From Bacillus sp. ISL-34 (GTDB taxonomy: Bacteria; Bacillota; Bacilli; Bacillales; DSM-1321), in NCBI RefSeq assembly GCF_018613325.1, contig NZ_JAGGQJ010000033.1, positions 182,334 through 246,333 on the forward strand: a stretch of 64,000 bases of DNA, written 5' to 3'. The notes beneath the pieces are model-generated. The model saw only the letters and a program-made list of their open reading frames with translations, made no database searches and was not told the DNA's origin. The position numbers were made by a program, and so were the translations under genes. Shown in pieces: positions 25,840-34,445 of the stretch (within the stretch, counting starts at the first letter, position 1; the number at the start of each line of letters is the position of its first letter).

Positions 25840-26976
25840 TTGAATGTTATCGTAAATAAATGTAAAAAAATGGGTTACAAGCGTGTTTCTTTGTACGCCA
25901 TCATAGCACTTTGTTTTGTCTCCTCTATTTTCTTTGTTAATCACAATTATTCATTCTATGAACTTCCAATAGCCAAAGTCATCAAAACAAATCTGGAAAA
26001 TACAACTGAATTGAATGATATGTATCAAAATGAAGATCGACTATTTACCCAGAGTATAATAGCTGTATTACAAAATGGAGAAGAAAAAGGAAAACTTATT
26101 CATTTAAGGAATGAATATTCCTCATCCGGAGCTTATGATCAAGAATATCGGGCTGGAAATGATTTATTTGTTTCGATTGATACGAAGAAAGAAGAAAATT
26201 CAGAGTTAACTGGAACCATAAAAGACGTAAAGCGTGATAAATTTGTGTTGATTGTAGCATGGATTTTTATCTTGACATTACTTATCGTTGGAAAAAAGCA
26301 AGGACTGTTTTCAATTATAAGTTTGGCAGTCAATGCCATATTGTTGTCATATGCATTAGATTTTTATTTGAATACATCAAACATTAGTTTGGTATTGATA
26401 TGCAGTATAAGTATCATTCTATTTACGGTCCTTTCCCTTTTACTCGTTAACGGTTTTAATGAAAAAACATATGCAGCTATTATTGCGACACTGTTAGGGA
26501 CTTTTTTATCGCTGTTCATTACTTATCTTGTTATGTGGTTAACTTCCGAAAATGGTCTTCGATATGAAGAAATGCAATTTGTCACTCGTCCTTATAAAAT
26601 GGTGTTTATGGCAGGGTTATTTATCGGATCTTTAGGAGCCGTAATGGATATAGCCATTACCATGTCTGCTTCGATTTTTGGGTTGTATGAAAAGAATAAC
26701 CACATATCAGTAAAAGCACTTAAAACTTCTGGATTAGAGATTGGAAAAGACATTATGGGAACCATGACAAATATTTTGTTTTTTGCCTATATAAGTGGCT
26801 CCATACCTATGATTATTTTGTATTTGAAAAATGCTTCTGCATTGGGATTTACCCTTTCCATGAACCTAACATTGGAATTGGCCCGTGCCCTAGCTGGTGG
26901 TATTGGAATCGTGTTAACTATTCCGATAGGTCTATATATTTCTATTTTTTTCATTAATCGAAAGAGGGAAAGATAA
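25840..26976 (+). CDS. YibE/F-family membrane protein (YibE-like)
   Basis: The 378-residue protein has a TTG start after TTGGAGG. One N-terminal membrane segment (about 15-33) is followed by a roughly 100-residue extracytoplasmic region with OB-like character and then a seven- to eight-helix bundle starting near residue 130. The signature GSLGAVMDIAITMSASIFGL and GKDIMGTMTNILFFAYISGS mark the YibE/F family, which is common in Firmicutes and of unproved function. It is coupled to the next gene (TAATG overlap), so the two probably form one complex. Confidence 0.82.
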   Translation: MNVIVNKCKKMGYKRVSLYAIIALCFVSSIFFVNHNYSFYELPIAKVIKTNLENTTELNDMYQNEDRLFTQSIIAVLQNGEEKGKLIHLRNEYSSSGAYDQEYRAGNDLFVSIDTKKEENSELTGTIKDVKRDKFVLIVAWIFILTLLIVGKKQGLFSIISLAVNAILLSYALDFYLNTSNISLVLICSISIILFTVLSLLLVNGFNEKTYAAIIATLLGTFLSLFITYLVMWLTSENGLRYEEMQFVTRPYKMVFMAGLFIGSLGAVMDIAITMSASIFGLYEKNNHISVKALKTSGLEIGKDIMGTMTNILFFAYISGSIPMIILYLKNASALGFTLSMNLTLELARALAGGIGIVLTIPIGLYISIFFINRKRER

Positions 26977-27752
26977 TGAATGTATTAGTGTTGCTAGCGT
27001 TCATACTATTAATATTGATGATCTGGATTGGTGGAAAAAAAGGAGCACGTTCATTTTTTGCTTTGTTCCTAAACTTTGGTGTAGTACTTTTTACCATCAT
27101 TTTTATGACAAATCCAAATAATGATCCGTATATCGTAACATTGATTGCATGTACTGTGATTAGTTATATTAATTTATTTTTTATTAATGAGGTGAACAGT
27201 ACAACAAAAACAGCATTCATTTCTACTATTATCACGATCGTTATTGTACTCTTTTTTATTGTCATTGTGACGGAAAATGCGATGATACAAGGTTTTGGTG
27301 AAGAAGAAATAGAAGAGCTTAGCATCTTTTCCCTTTATATTGGAGTAGATTTTGTTAAAATTGGAGCTTCAGTAATTATTATGAGTACTATTGGCGCCAT
27401 TATCGATACAGCCATGGCCATTTCATCTCCCATGCGAGAAATGTTTCATCATCATCCATCCATTAGCAAGAAAGATTTATTCACATTTGGATTAAGTATT
27501 GGGAGGGATATCTTAGGAACATCTACGAATACATTATTTTTTGCCTTCTTTGGAGGCTATTTGGCATTGCTTATATGGTTTAAGGATTTATCCTATTCTG
27601 TTGGAGAAATCGTAAACTCAAAAATATTTAGTGCTGAAATGATCACTATATTTTGTGCTGGAACAGGTGTAGCCCTGATAATTCCTATTACTGCCTTGAT
27701 TACTGCTTATTTTTTGGTGAAAAAAAGAGGAAATAAAGAGAAAGTTATATAG
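26976..27752 (+). CDS. YibE/F-family membrane protein (YibF-like)
   Basis: The 258-residue protein of about seven membrane helices repeats the signature of its partner (STIGAIIDTAMAISSPM and GRDILGTSTNTLFFAFFGG) but lacks the extracytoplasmic domain. Its start codon overlaps the previous stop by one base. The two genes look like a duplicated core, one copy with an added sensor-like domain. A transporter function is often guessed for the family but is unproved. Confidence 0.82.
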   Translation: MNVLVLLAFILLILMIWIGGKKGARSFFALFLNFGVVLFTIIFMTNPNNDPYIVTLIACTVISYINLFFINEVNSTTKTAFISTIITIVIVLFFIVIVTENAMIQGFGEEEIEELSIFSLYIGVDFVKIGASVIIMSTIGAIIDTAMAISSPMREMFHHHPSISKKDLFTFGLSIGRDILGTSTNTLFFAFFGGYLALLIWFKDLSYSVGEIVNSKIFSAEMITIFCAGTGVALIIPITALITAYFLVKKRGNKEKVI

Positions 27753-27837
27753 GTTTCATGGCAAAAAGGCTTATGAGCACTCATTTGCCATTTTAATTCC
27801 TTCATAACGTTCATGATGTATATGTTAAGATAATAAC

Positions 27838-27893
27838 GAAAAAGCTGACTGAAGAAGCCCGTTCAAAACGGCTCCTGTCATCAGCTTTTTTTT
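27838..27893. terminator. Bidirectional terminator
   Basis: AAAAAGCTGACTGA ... TCATCAGCTTTTTTT with an inner GAGCC/GGCTC-like stem, A-tract on one side and T-tract on the other. It serves the YibE/F unit and the minus-strand regulator fragment. Confidence 0.85.
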
Positions 27894-27931
27894 ACTTTAG
27901 TCCCCAAACGGTTTGATACTGCATCCCGAAA

Positions 27932-28579
27932 TCAAACATGTATATTGAGTTGCTTACGGAGACGTTGCATTTCCGAATTGAAATAGGCTTTGCTGTAATC
28001 ACATCCGACAATGGCAACGATATTGCCGTCATCATCAATGATTGGCGCAAAGCTTGTTTTCCACTCACCGTACCTGTCTTCGTATATGGGAGTAACACCC
28101 GCTTTACCATTAAACGCCTGGTAAGCGACATTAACCATTTCCGGGGGACCAATATATTCTTCCCCCGGTTCAATGACAAAGCCCTTGTCTGCAACGAGGT
28201 GAATCAGACGTCCATCCTCCGTCATGGTAAATATAAAGACCCATTCAATTACGCCTTCCTTTTCTTGAATCATGGTAAGTTTTTGTTTTAATTTCTGGGA
28301 ATAGGAAGTTTGCCGGTTCATATTTTTCTGCAGACTGATAACCTCTTCAGCTGGAATGATAGCTGCGGTTACAGCGGCAACGGAACGAAGCCGTTGATTT
28401 ATTTGTTCTTCTAAAATGGCCCGTTTATTTACTGGTGAAAAGCGTGCCTCTTCAATTTTATTACGTAATTTTTTATATTTCCTGCTCATCGTCGGCTGGC
28501 TGACTTCCAATACCTTTGCCGCTAGTTTTAATGATTTGTATTGTTCCATTGCCATGTTGATCAGTTGATCACCTAACAT
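27932..28579 (-). pseudogene. 3' fragment of a TyrR/Fis-HTH regulator with a Cache-like C-terminal domain
   Basis: The visible 215 residues open directly in a Fis/TyrR-type helix-turn-helix (LKLAAKVLEVSQPTMSRKYKKL). A helical linker follows, then a domain of about 130 residues ending KTSFAPIIDDDGNIVAIVGCDY, which resembles Cache/PAS sensor domains. Upstream PAS and AAA+ domains expected for this HTH class are missing. There is no ribosome binding site at the first ATG, and the sequence immediately upstream is coding DNA of a different gene on the other strand. The gene therefore appears cut by a deletion with its breakpoint at about 28566-28580. A C-terminal sensor after the HTH is unusual for this class. 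Confidence 0.72.
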
Positions 28580-29282
28580 CGTTTTTGCAGATGCGGATTT
28601 AGAGACGGCCGTCGATTACGGATTATTCGGCATCTTCTTCGGTGCAGGCCAAGTATGTTCATCAGGTAGCCGCATTCTTGTTGAAGAAAGTATTTATGAT
28701 GAATATGTAAAACGCTATGTGGAACGCGCAAATAAAATCAAAGTAGGACCAGGTCTTGCGGAAGACAGCAACATGGGGGCAATTGTCAGCGAAGCGCAAA
28801 TGAAAAGCATTTTGAACTATATTGAAATCGGCAAACAGGAAGGTGCGACACTTGCAGCAGGCGGTTACCGTCATGTTGATGACGGACTTGACAAAGGATA
28901 CTTCATTGCACCGACTGTATTCACCGATGTAACACCTGACATGCGCATCGTACAAGAGGAAATCTTCGGTCCAGTCGTCGTCATTCAAAAGTTTAAAGGT
29001 GAAGAAGAAGCTATTAAACTTGCAAATGATACAGACTACGGCCTTGCAGGCGGTGTCTTCACTAACGATGGGGCAAAAGGATTGCGAGTGATCAAGAAGG
29101 TACGGGCAGGCATCACATGGGTAAATGATTATTATCCAACATATGTCGAGGCGCCATGGGGCGGTTACAAACAGAGCGGGATTGGACGCAGTTTAGGCAA
29201 ATACGGCCTGGATGAATACCAGGAAATTAAACAAATCAACATTAATCTCGATGTAAAACCTGTCGGCTGGTTTCCAAACTAA
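28569..29282 (+). pseudogene. 3' half of an aldehyde dehydrogenase (betaine aldehyde dehydrogenase type)
   Basis: ALDH homology starts abruptly at SPNIVFADADLETAVDYG, normally around residue 250 of a 490-residue enzyme, just after an in-frame TGA at 28566. It continues intact to the stop, including the catalytic cysteine in GQVCSSGSR and the C-terminal PWGGYKQSGIGR. The NAD-binding half and the catalytic glutamate (ELGGK) are gone, so the product cannot be active. It is head-to-head with the regulator fragment, so one deletion removed the 5' parts of two divergent genes. Confidence 0.85.
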
Positions 29283-29330
29283 TCATCTGATTAGAGAGGA
29301 AGCAACTTACTTTCTTTCTTCAAACCAAAA

Positions 29331-29407
29331 GCCTAATCCAAATACGGATTAGGTTTCATTTTGTAACAAAAGGGGTGCGGAAATAAAAAATTCCGAACCC
29401 CTTTTTA
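29331..29407 (+). terminator. Two tandem terminators after the ALDH fragment
   Basis: CCTAATCC-AAATAC-GGATTAGG then TTTCATTTT (29331-29360). A second hairpin, AAAGGGGTGCGGAA ... TTCCGAACCCCTTTTT, covers 29367-29407. Confidence 0.85.
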
Positions 29408-29602
29408 AATTTCCTTTTAATCAACGGCAGCCTTAATTTTACGAACCAAATGGTTGGCTGGCATTAGTTGATCTAAAGTAATATTTCAAGTTGATTTCGC
29501 TGAATAGAAATATGTTTAAAAAGCGTCCTTAACATCTCAGGTTTTAATCCTTCTATTTTAAAAAGACTGTGGGCGAAAGAATTCTATCTAAATGTTAAAA
29601 CA

Positions 29603-29793
29603 AGTTGATTGGAGCGGGTGTACGAGACTCCTGCGGGAAAGACGCGTCCAAGGGAAGACCCCACAGGCGCAAGCCGAGGAGGATCCCGGACCGCCCGCGG
29701 AAAGCGAATGCCTGGAGCGAAATCAACGTTCAAATTGTTCAAGCCAAAAAAACTGTAGGCAAACTCGATTTTCATCGAGTTTGCCTACAGTCT
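29603..29793 (+). repeat. Dispersed repeat, family 1 (full copy) ending in a perfect hairpin
   Basis: It begins AGTTGATTGGAGCGGGTGT, then GAGACTCCTGCGGGAAAG, ACAGGCGCAAGCC, GACCGCCCGCGGAAAGCGA and CAACGTTCAAATTGTTC. It ends with ACTGTAGGCAAACTCG/CGAGTTTGCCTACAGT, a perfect 16-bp stem around an 8-base loop (29752-29792). A second copy lies at 13018-13183. Outside the repeat the 864-base gap from 29283 to 30146 holds only the tandem terminators and no gene. Confidence 0.82.
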
Positions 29794-30146
29794 GAAACGT
29801 AATTCTAAATACGGCTTGGTTTTTTGGAGAGAAACTTTTTAAAACACTCAAAAAATTTTTCTTAAGCTATAAATAACGGAGAGTTCAACAATCCAAAAGA
29901 ATTTAGCTTTTTCGCAGTTTTTCTTCCTATGCAACAAAAGGGGGAGTTTTCCTTTGATGAGTGAAAATGGATTTGAGCATAAAAAACACCATTGATATGA
30001 TAAAAGTGTCATTCCAATGCATATTTATCGCTTTTAATCAGAAATAGCATATGGGGACTGAATATGTTCTTACCGCTGTAACACTTATTCTCTGTGTCTT
30101 TGGTTGAGTACATAGTATCATAAAGGGATGAGGTTAGGAGTGAAGA

Positions 30147-31757
30147 ATGATGACTAAATTTTATTCGGATATGACAGTGGAGGAAGCGATATCAAGTTTT
30201 CCGATAGGAAGCACTGAAGTTGAAGTTTTGAATGATACAGATGATTTCATCGGATTTTTGACAATAGAGGCGCTATCTGCGGCAGTGCAGCAGAGTGATT
30301 TGACGAAGCCCATTTCTCATTTCATTACTGTGAATGCACCGCTGCAAAATTTACGGAATTACTCAATACCATTTGAACAATTTCAAGCATTCTTCGAGAG
30401 TGATTTATGCAGGGTTGTATTTAATGCCCTGTATGATGGCGTGTATATCACGGATGGTGCTGGAACGACATTGTTTATCAATCAAGCTTATCAGCGTATT
30501 ACTGGAATAAGAGAAGAGGAAATTATCGGAAAACCGATGAGTTATTTAATTGAGCAAGGCATGATATCCGTTTCTGCTTCACTGGACTCCATTCGAACGA
30601 AGAATCAAGTTACATTGACGCAAAGAATTCGAAATGGAAGAAAGATTATCGTATCGGCCACACCTATTCTATCGCCACAGAATGAAGTCATATTTGTCAT
30701 AAATAGTGTTAGGGATATTACGGAATTAATCAGGATGAAGTACACGATTGACAGCCAAAAGTTATCTTTCCAACCTATTTCTCAATTATTGCCTGGTTCG
30801 GAACAGGTGAATTTGCAGGAAATAATCATCGGGCCTTCTACAACTCCTTTATTCAAACTGGCTGATAAAGTAGCTAAAACGGATGCGAAGATCTTGTTAC
30901 AGGGGGAAACGGGAGTAGGGAAGAGTTTAATCGCGAAGTACATACATGGCAAAAGCTCCAGGAAAGAAAAGATTTTCCTTGAATTAAATTGCGGAGCCAT
31001 CCCAGCAAACTTGGTGGAATCTGAACTTTTTGGATATGAACCAGGGGCATTCACCGGATCACTTAAGAATGGGAAAATGGGGATTTTCGAGAAAGTGAAT
31101 GGTGGCACGTTATTTTTGGACGAAATTGGGGATTTACCTTTAGAGCTACAGGTAAAACTTTTGAAAGTGGTGGAAGAAAACAAGTTTATGAGAGTGGGTT
31201 CTACCGAAATGAAAGAGGTGGATGTCAGGTTAATTACAGCCACCCATCGCGATCTGGCCTCCCTCGTTCAAGAAGGATCTTTCCGCGAAGACCTATATTA
31301 CCGGCTTAATATCGTATCCTTTGAAGTCCCGCCCTTACGTCAGCGAAAGGAAGAAGCGATCCCACTTTTGGAAATGTATTTGAAAAAATTCAATGAAAAA
31401 TATAATGAAAAGAAAAAGATGACACCGGAATGCTATGAATGGCTGACGAACTATTCATGGCCTGGCAATATACGTGAGCTTGCGAGTCTTGCAGAGCGAC
31501 TGGTCGTCACGACCTATGATGATACGATTGATTTGCCTAATTTACCATCTTTCATCCAGCCGGTCTTATCAAAAAAACCAACAACAACACATTCATTGAA
31601 GGAAGCCGTTTCCGAGCTGGAGCGTTCCCTGATCCTGAATGCGATGAAGAAATATGGGACTACAAGGGCCGCTGCCATCTCTTTGAATATCAGTCAAAGC
31701 GCTTTGGTGCAAAAAATGAAAAAATTTCACATTCGATTAGAAAACGAATCGAATTAG
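30147..31757 (+). CDS. PAS-AAA+-Fis sigma-54 enhancer-binding protein
   Basis: The 536-residue protein has an N-terminal CBS-like stretch (1-80), a PAS domain (about 85-195, DGVYITDGAGTTLFINQAY), an AAA+ domain with Walker A GETGVGKS (253-260), sigma-54 contact loop GAFTG (300-304) and Walker B GGTLFLDEI (319-327), and a C-terminal Fis-type helix-turn-helix (about 500-530). Such proteins activate sigma-54 promoters by ATP hydrolysis. One such promoter lies 87 bases after its stop codon, in front of the alcohol dehydrogenase operon, which is its likely target. The PAS domain would sense a pathway intermediate. Confidence 0.9.
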   Translation: MMTKFYSDMTVEEAISSFPIGSTEVEVLNDTDDFIGFLTIEALSAAVQQSDLTKPISHFITVNAPLQNLRNYSIPFEQFQAFFESDLCRVVFNALYDGVYITDGAGTTLFINQAYQRITGIREEEIIGKPMSYLIEQGMISVSASLDSIRTKNQVTLTQRIRNGRKIIVSATPILSPQNEVIFVINSVRDITELIRMKYTIDSQKLSFQPISQLLPGSEQVNLQEIIIGPSTTPLFKLADKVAKTDAKILLQGETGVGKSLIAKYIHGKSSRKEKIFLELNCGAIPANLVESELFGYEPGAFTGSLKNGKMGIFEKVNGGTLFLDEIGDLPLELQVKLLKVVEENKFMRVGSTEMKEVDVRLITATHRDLASLVQEGSFREDLYYRLNIVSFEVPPLRQRKEEAIPLLEMYLKKFNEKYNEKKKMTPECYEWLTNYSWPGNIRELASLAERLVVTTYDDTIDLPNLPSFIQPVLSKKPTTTHSLKEAVSELERSLILNAMKKYGTTRAAAISLNISQSALVQKMKKFHIRLENESN

Positions 31758-31844
31758 TTTTTCTGATTTGATTTTTACTCATTGTTTCTGCTGTCACGCA
31801 TGAAAAAAAGGTTATCCACCCTAAAAAATTAAGCGTTTTCACTT

Positions 31845-31859
31845 TGGCATGATTCCTGC
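31845..31859 (+). promoter_or_regulatory. Sigma-54 promoter for the alcohol dehydrogenase operon
   Basis: TGGCAT-GATTC-CTGCA keeps the GG and GC dinucleotides at the right distance, with one deviation (C for T) in the -12 box. The start codon at 31890 leaves a leader of about 20 bases. Confidence 0.75.
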
Positions 31860-31889
31860 ATTAGTAAATACATGAAAGGGGAGATAACC

Positions 31890-33041
31890 ATGAATATTTC
31901 TATTTTTTCAATGGCTAACAAATTGGTGACAGGATCAAATTCTTTACAACAGCTGACTGATGAGGTTACGCGATTAGGGATGAAGAATCCGTTGATAGTT
32001 ACAGATCAAATTTTAGTGGGTGCTGGGGTTGTGCAAAAGGTTGAGGATTTACTTTCTACTGAATACGGTATTTTTTCGGATGTGAATCCTGAACCGGAAA
32101 TTGAAATCGTTGAGCAATGTGTACGGTCAATCAGGGATGGAAAACATGATGGACTGATTGCGGTAGGCGGTGGCAGTGCGATGGATATTGCGAAAGCCTC
32201 TTCCGTCATGGCCACGAATTCGGGCAGCATCGAGTCATATTTCGGCACGAACTTGATTGAAGTTCCAGGGCTACCTTTAATAGCCATACCGACGACGGCC
32301 GGAACCGGGTCAGAAGTGACGAATATTTCAATTTTATCGGACAAAAAAGAACAGGTTAAGAAGGGAATTGTAAGTGCGTATCTTTTACCGGATGTAGCGA
32401 TAGTTTCGCCCGTCATGACACTGACTTGCCCGCCAAGTGTTACTGCTGCGAGCGGAGTGGATGCACTTGTTCATGCGGTCGAGGCTTATATTTCCAAATT
32501 TGCTTCGCCCGTTACGGATGCCTTGGCAATTGGGGCGATGAAGTTAATCGCAAAAAATTTACCAAAAGCTTATGCTGCGCCAGATAGTTTGGAAGCACGG
32601 GAAGCGATGATCACTGGTAGCCTAATGGCAGGGTTAGCTTTTGGAAATGCCGGAGTTGGAGCTGTCCATGCCCTGGCATATCCGCTTGGAGGCCGCTTCC
32701 ATTTATCACATGGAGTCAGCAATTCTTTATTACTGCCATTTGTCATGAAGTGGAATAAAATTGCATGTTTGGAAAGGTTCCGTGACATTGCTGAAGCACT
32801 TGGAGAGAAAGTCAATCATTTAAATGATGATGAGGCAGCGGAGAAAGCCATTGAAGCGATGACCAGGATATGTCGGTATGTTGATATACCACAGTCACTA
32901 AGTGAATTGGACATTCCTGAATCGGCTTTAAGTGAAATGGCTGCTGAGGCCATCAAACAAGTCCGTTTACTTCGCAATAATCCCCGTGCATTAAACGTCC
33001 GGGATATCGAAAAAATTTACCGGTCAGCCTATGGCTTTTAA
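31890..33041 (+). CDS. Iron-containing (group III) alcohol dehydrogenase
   Basis: The 383-residue protein has the NAD-binding GGGSAMD (93-99) and iron ligands Asp191, His195 (DALVHAVEAY), His260 and His274 (HLSHG). Starting at 31890 uses AAAGGGGAG. An ATG 18 bases upstream overlaps that site and is rejected. Together with the SSADH-type gene downstream it could oxidise 4-hydroxybutyrate to succinate semialdehyde, though other primary alcohols are possible. It is the first gene of a sigma-54-driven operon. Confidence 0.87.
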   Translation: MNISIFSMANKLVTGSNSLQQLTDEVTRLGMKNPLIVTDQILVGAGVVQKVEDLLSTEYGIFSDVNPEPEIEIVEQCVRSIRDGKHDGLIAVGGGSAMDIAKASSVMATNSGSIESYFGTNLIEVPGLPLIAIPTTAGTGSEVTNISILSDKKEQVKKGIVSAYLLPDVAIVSPVMTLTCPPSVTAASGVDALVHAVEAYISKFASPVTDALAIGAMKLIAKNLPKAYAAPDSLEAREAMITGSLMAGLAFGNAGVGAVHALAYPLGGRFHLSHGVSNSLLLPFVMKWNKIACLERFRDIAEALGEKVNHLNDDEAAEKAIEAMTRICRYVDIPQSLSELDIPESALSEMAAEAIKQVRLLRNNPRALNVRDIEKIYRSAYGF

Positions 33042-33055
33042 GTGGGGGAAACAAT

Positions 33056-34445
33056 ATGAAATGGAAAAAACGTCGCTAAGGAGAAGAGACATCGTTTATA
33101 CCTGCGGGACCTTTTAAAATTAGACTGCCATTTGTCCATTATCGTTTTGAATGGCCCGACTATGTTCAAGGCTTATTGATGTGTGCAGTTGATCTTGGGG
33201 CGATTACACTGCTTGCAGACCATCTGGGTATGCCTTTTGATGTGGCTCTAGCCGTCGTTGTCTTGAATGGATTATTATACTTGGCACATCATTTACTCGG
33301 CGACCCAGTTATACCAGGTTGGATTACACCTGCTGTTCCATTGCTTGTATGTGTTCGTCGGGCAATTTCCGGAAGGGCCTGATCGGGTATATGCACTGGT
33401 TGCGTTTCAATTAACATTAGGTATTTTATCGATATTTCTGGGAATGACTGGACTTGCGAGTAAGGTCGTTCGATTAGTGCCGAATCAATCAAATCAGGCA
33501 TCATTTTAGGAGCGGGTATTGGTGCTGTCGTTTCCATTTTTGAAGTGGGCGGAAAGTTTGATTTATTTCCTTATACAATAAGCATTTGTATCGGCTTTGC
33601 CTTTTATCTGCTTTTTTCGAAAAGTTTTGGAAAATTAAAAATGCGAAATAAAGCTTGGGTATTCATAGGCAACTTAGGGATATTGCCAGCAATCTTGCTT
33701 GCGGTCTTTGTAGCCCCTATTTTTGGAGAAGCAAAATGGCCTGATATCCAATGGGGATTCAGCAGTCCTGATTTTGCTACGCTTTGGTCAGACTATACTG
33801 TTTTCGGTTTAGGTTTTCCTGCCTTGACCTTCTTTTTAAGTGCGATTCCAGCTGTTTTTGCTACTTATTTGGTCGTATTCGGGGATGTGCTCAAAACAAA
33901 AGCGCTGCTTTCTGAATCCGATGAGGTCAGGGAGGATGAAAAAGTGGACTATAATCCAAACAGAGCTCATTTAATTTTTTGGTGGCCGCAATGTGATCAT
34001 GAGTTTTATCTGACCTGATATAACAATGTGCGGTCCGTTGTGGGCAGCCATGCAGGTCGTGGTCGTTGATCGGTTCAAGAATGGCAAGAAAGCCATGAAT
34101 TCGTTCTTCGGCGGTGCGGGCTCGTTCCGTTGGGGTACGAATACAGGGTTATTCTTATTGCCGGTAGTCAGCTTGGTGGAACCAATTCTCGGTGTTGCCT
34201 TGGCCTTGACGCTTTTGGTACAAGGATATGTTAGTGTTCGCGTCGGTGTGATGCAGGCGAAGAGCCAACGCGACCTGGGAATTTCAGGGGTCGTCGCTGC
34301 CATCCTTGTTATAAAAGGTGCTGGAATGGCGTTTGCAGCAGGAATTCTATTATGTGCCCTTCTATATGACAAGGACTTTTTCAAGGGAGAGAATGATAAG
34401 ACTTTTACAGATCATGCAGAAGAAGAGGAGATTAAAGCAGGATGA
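33056..34445 (+). pseudogene. Decayed polytopic membrane carrier between ADH and SSADH
   Basis: Translating across frames gives one continuous hydrophobic carrier of about 450 residues, but the reading frame is broken at least five times. There is an in-frame TAA at codon 8 (33077-33079), a frameshift near 33340, another near 33490, an extra base in the T-run near 33977, and TGA where glycine is expected at 34011-34013. Segments include LPFVHYRFEWPDYVQG, GLASKVVRLVPN, KSGIILGAGIGAVVS and FIGPDITMCGPLW-like text. It resembles NCS2/SLC26-like permeases, but I am not sure of the family. Its last codons overlap the SSADH start (ATGA), showing that it was once a coupled operon member. Confidence 0.8.

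Noticed and set aside
28662..28988. Long minus-strand open frame opposite the aldehyde dehydrogenase fragment
   Set aside because: It is the antisense shadow of ALDH coding sequence, with no start signal and cysteine/phenylalanine-rich nonsense composition.
29592..29802. Two overlapping 65-67 codon frames in the repeat near 29.6 kb
   Set aside because: Both lie wholly within the GC-rich dispersed repeat, which also occurs at 13 kb without a conserved frame.
30782..31243. 153-codon minus-strand frame inside the EBP gene at 30147-31757
   Set aside because: It overlaps the Walker A to Walker B region of the sense gene. No ribosome binding site or family resemblance.
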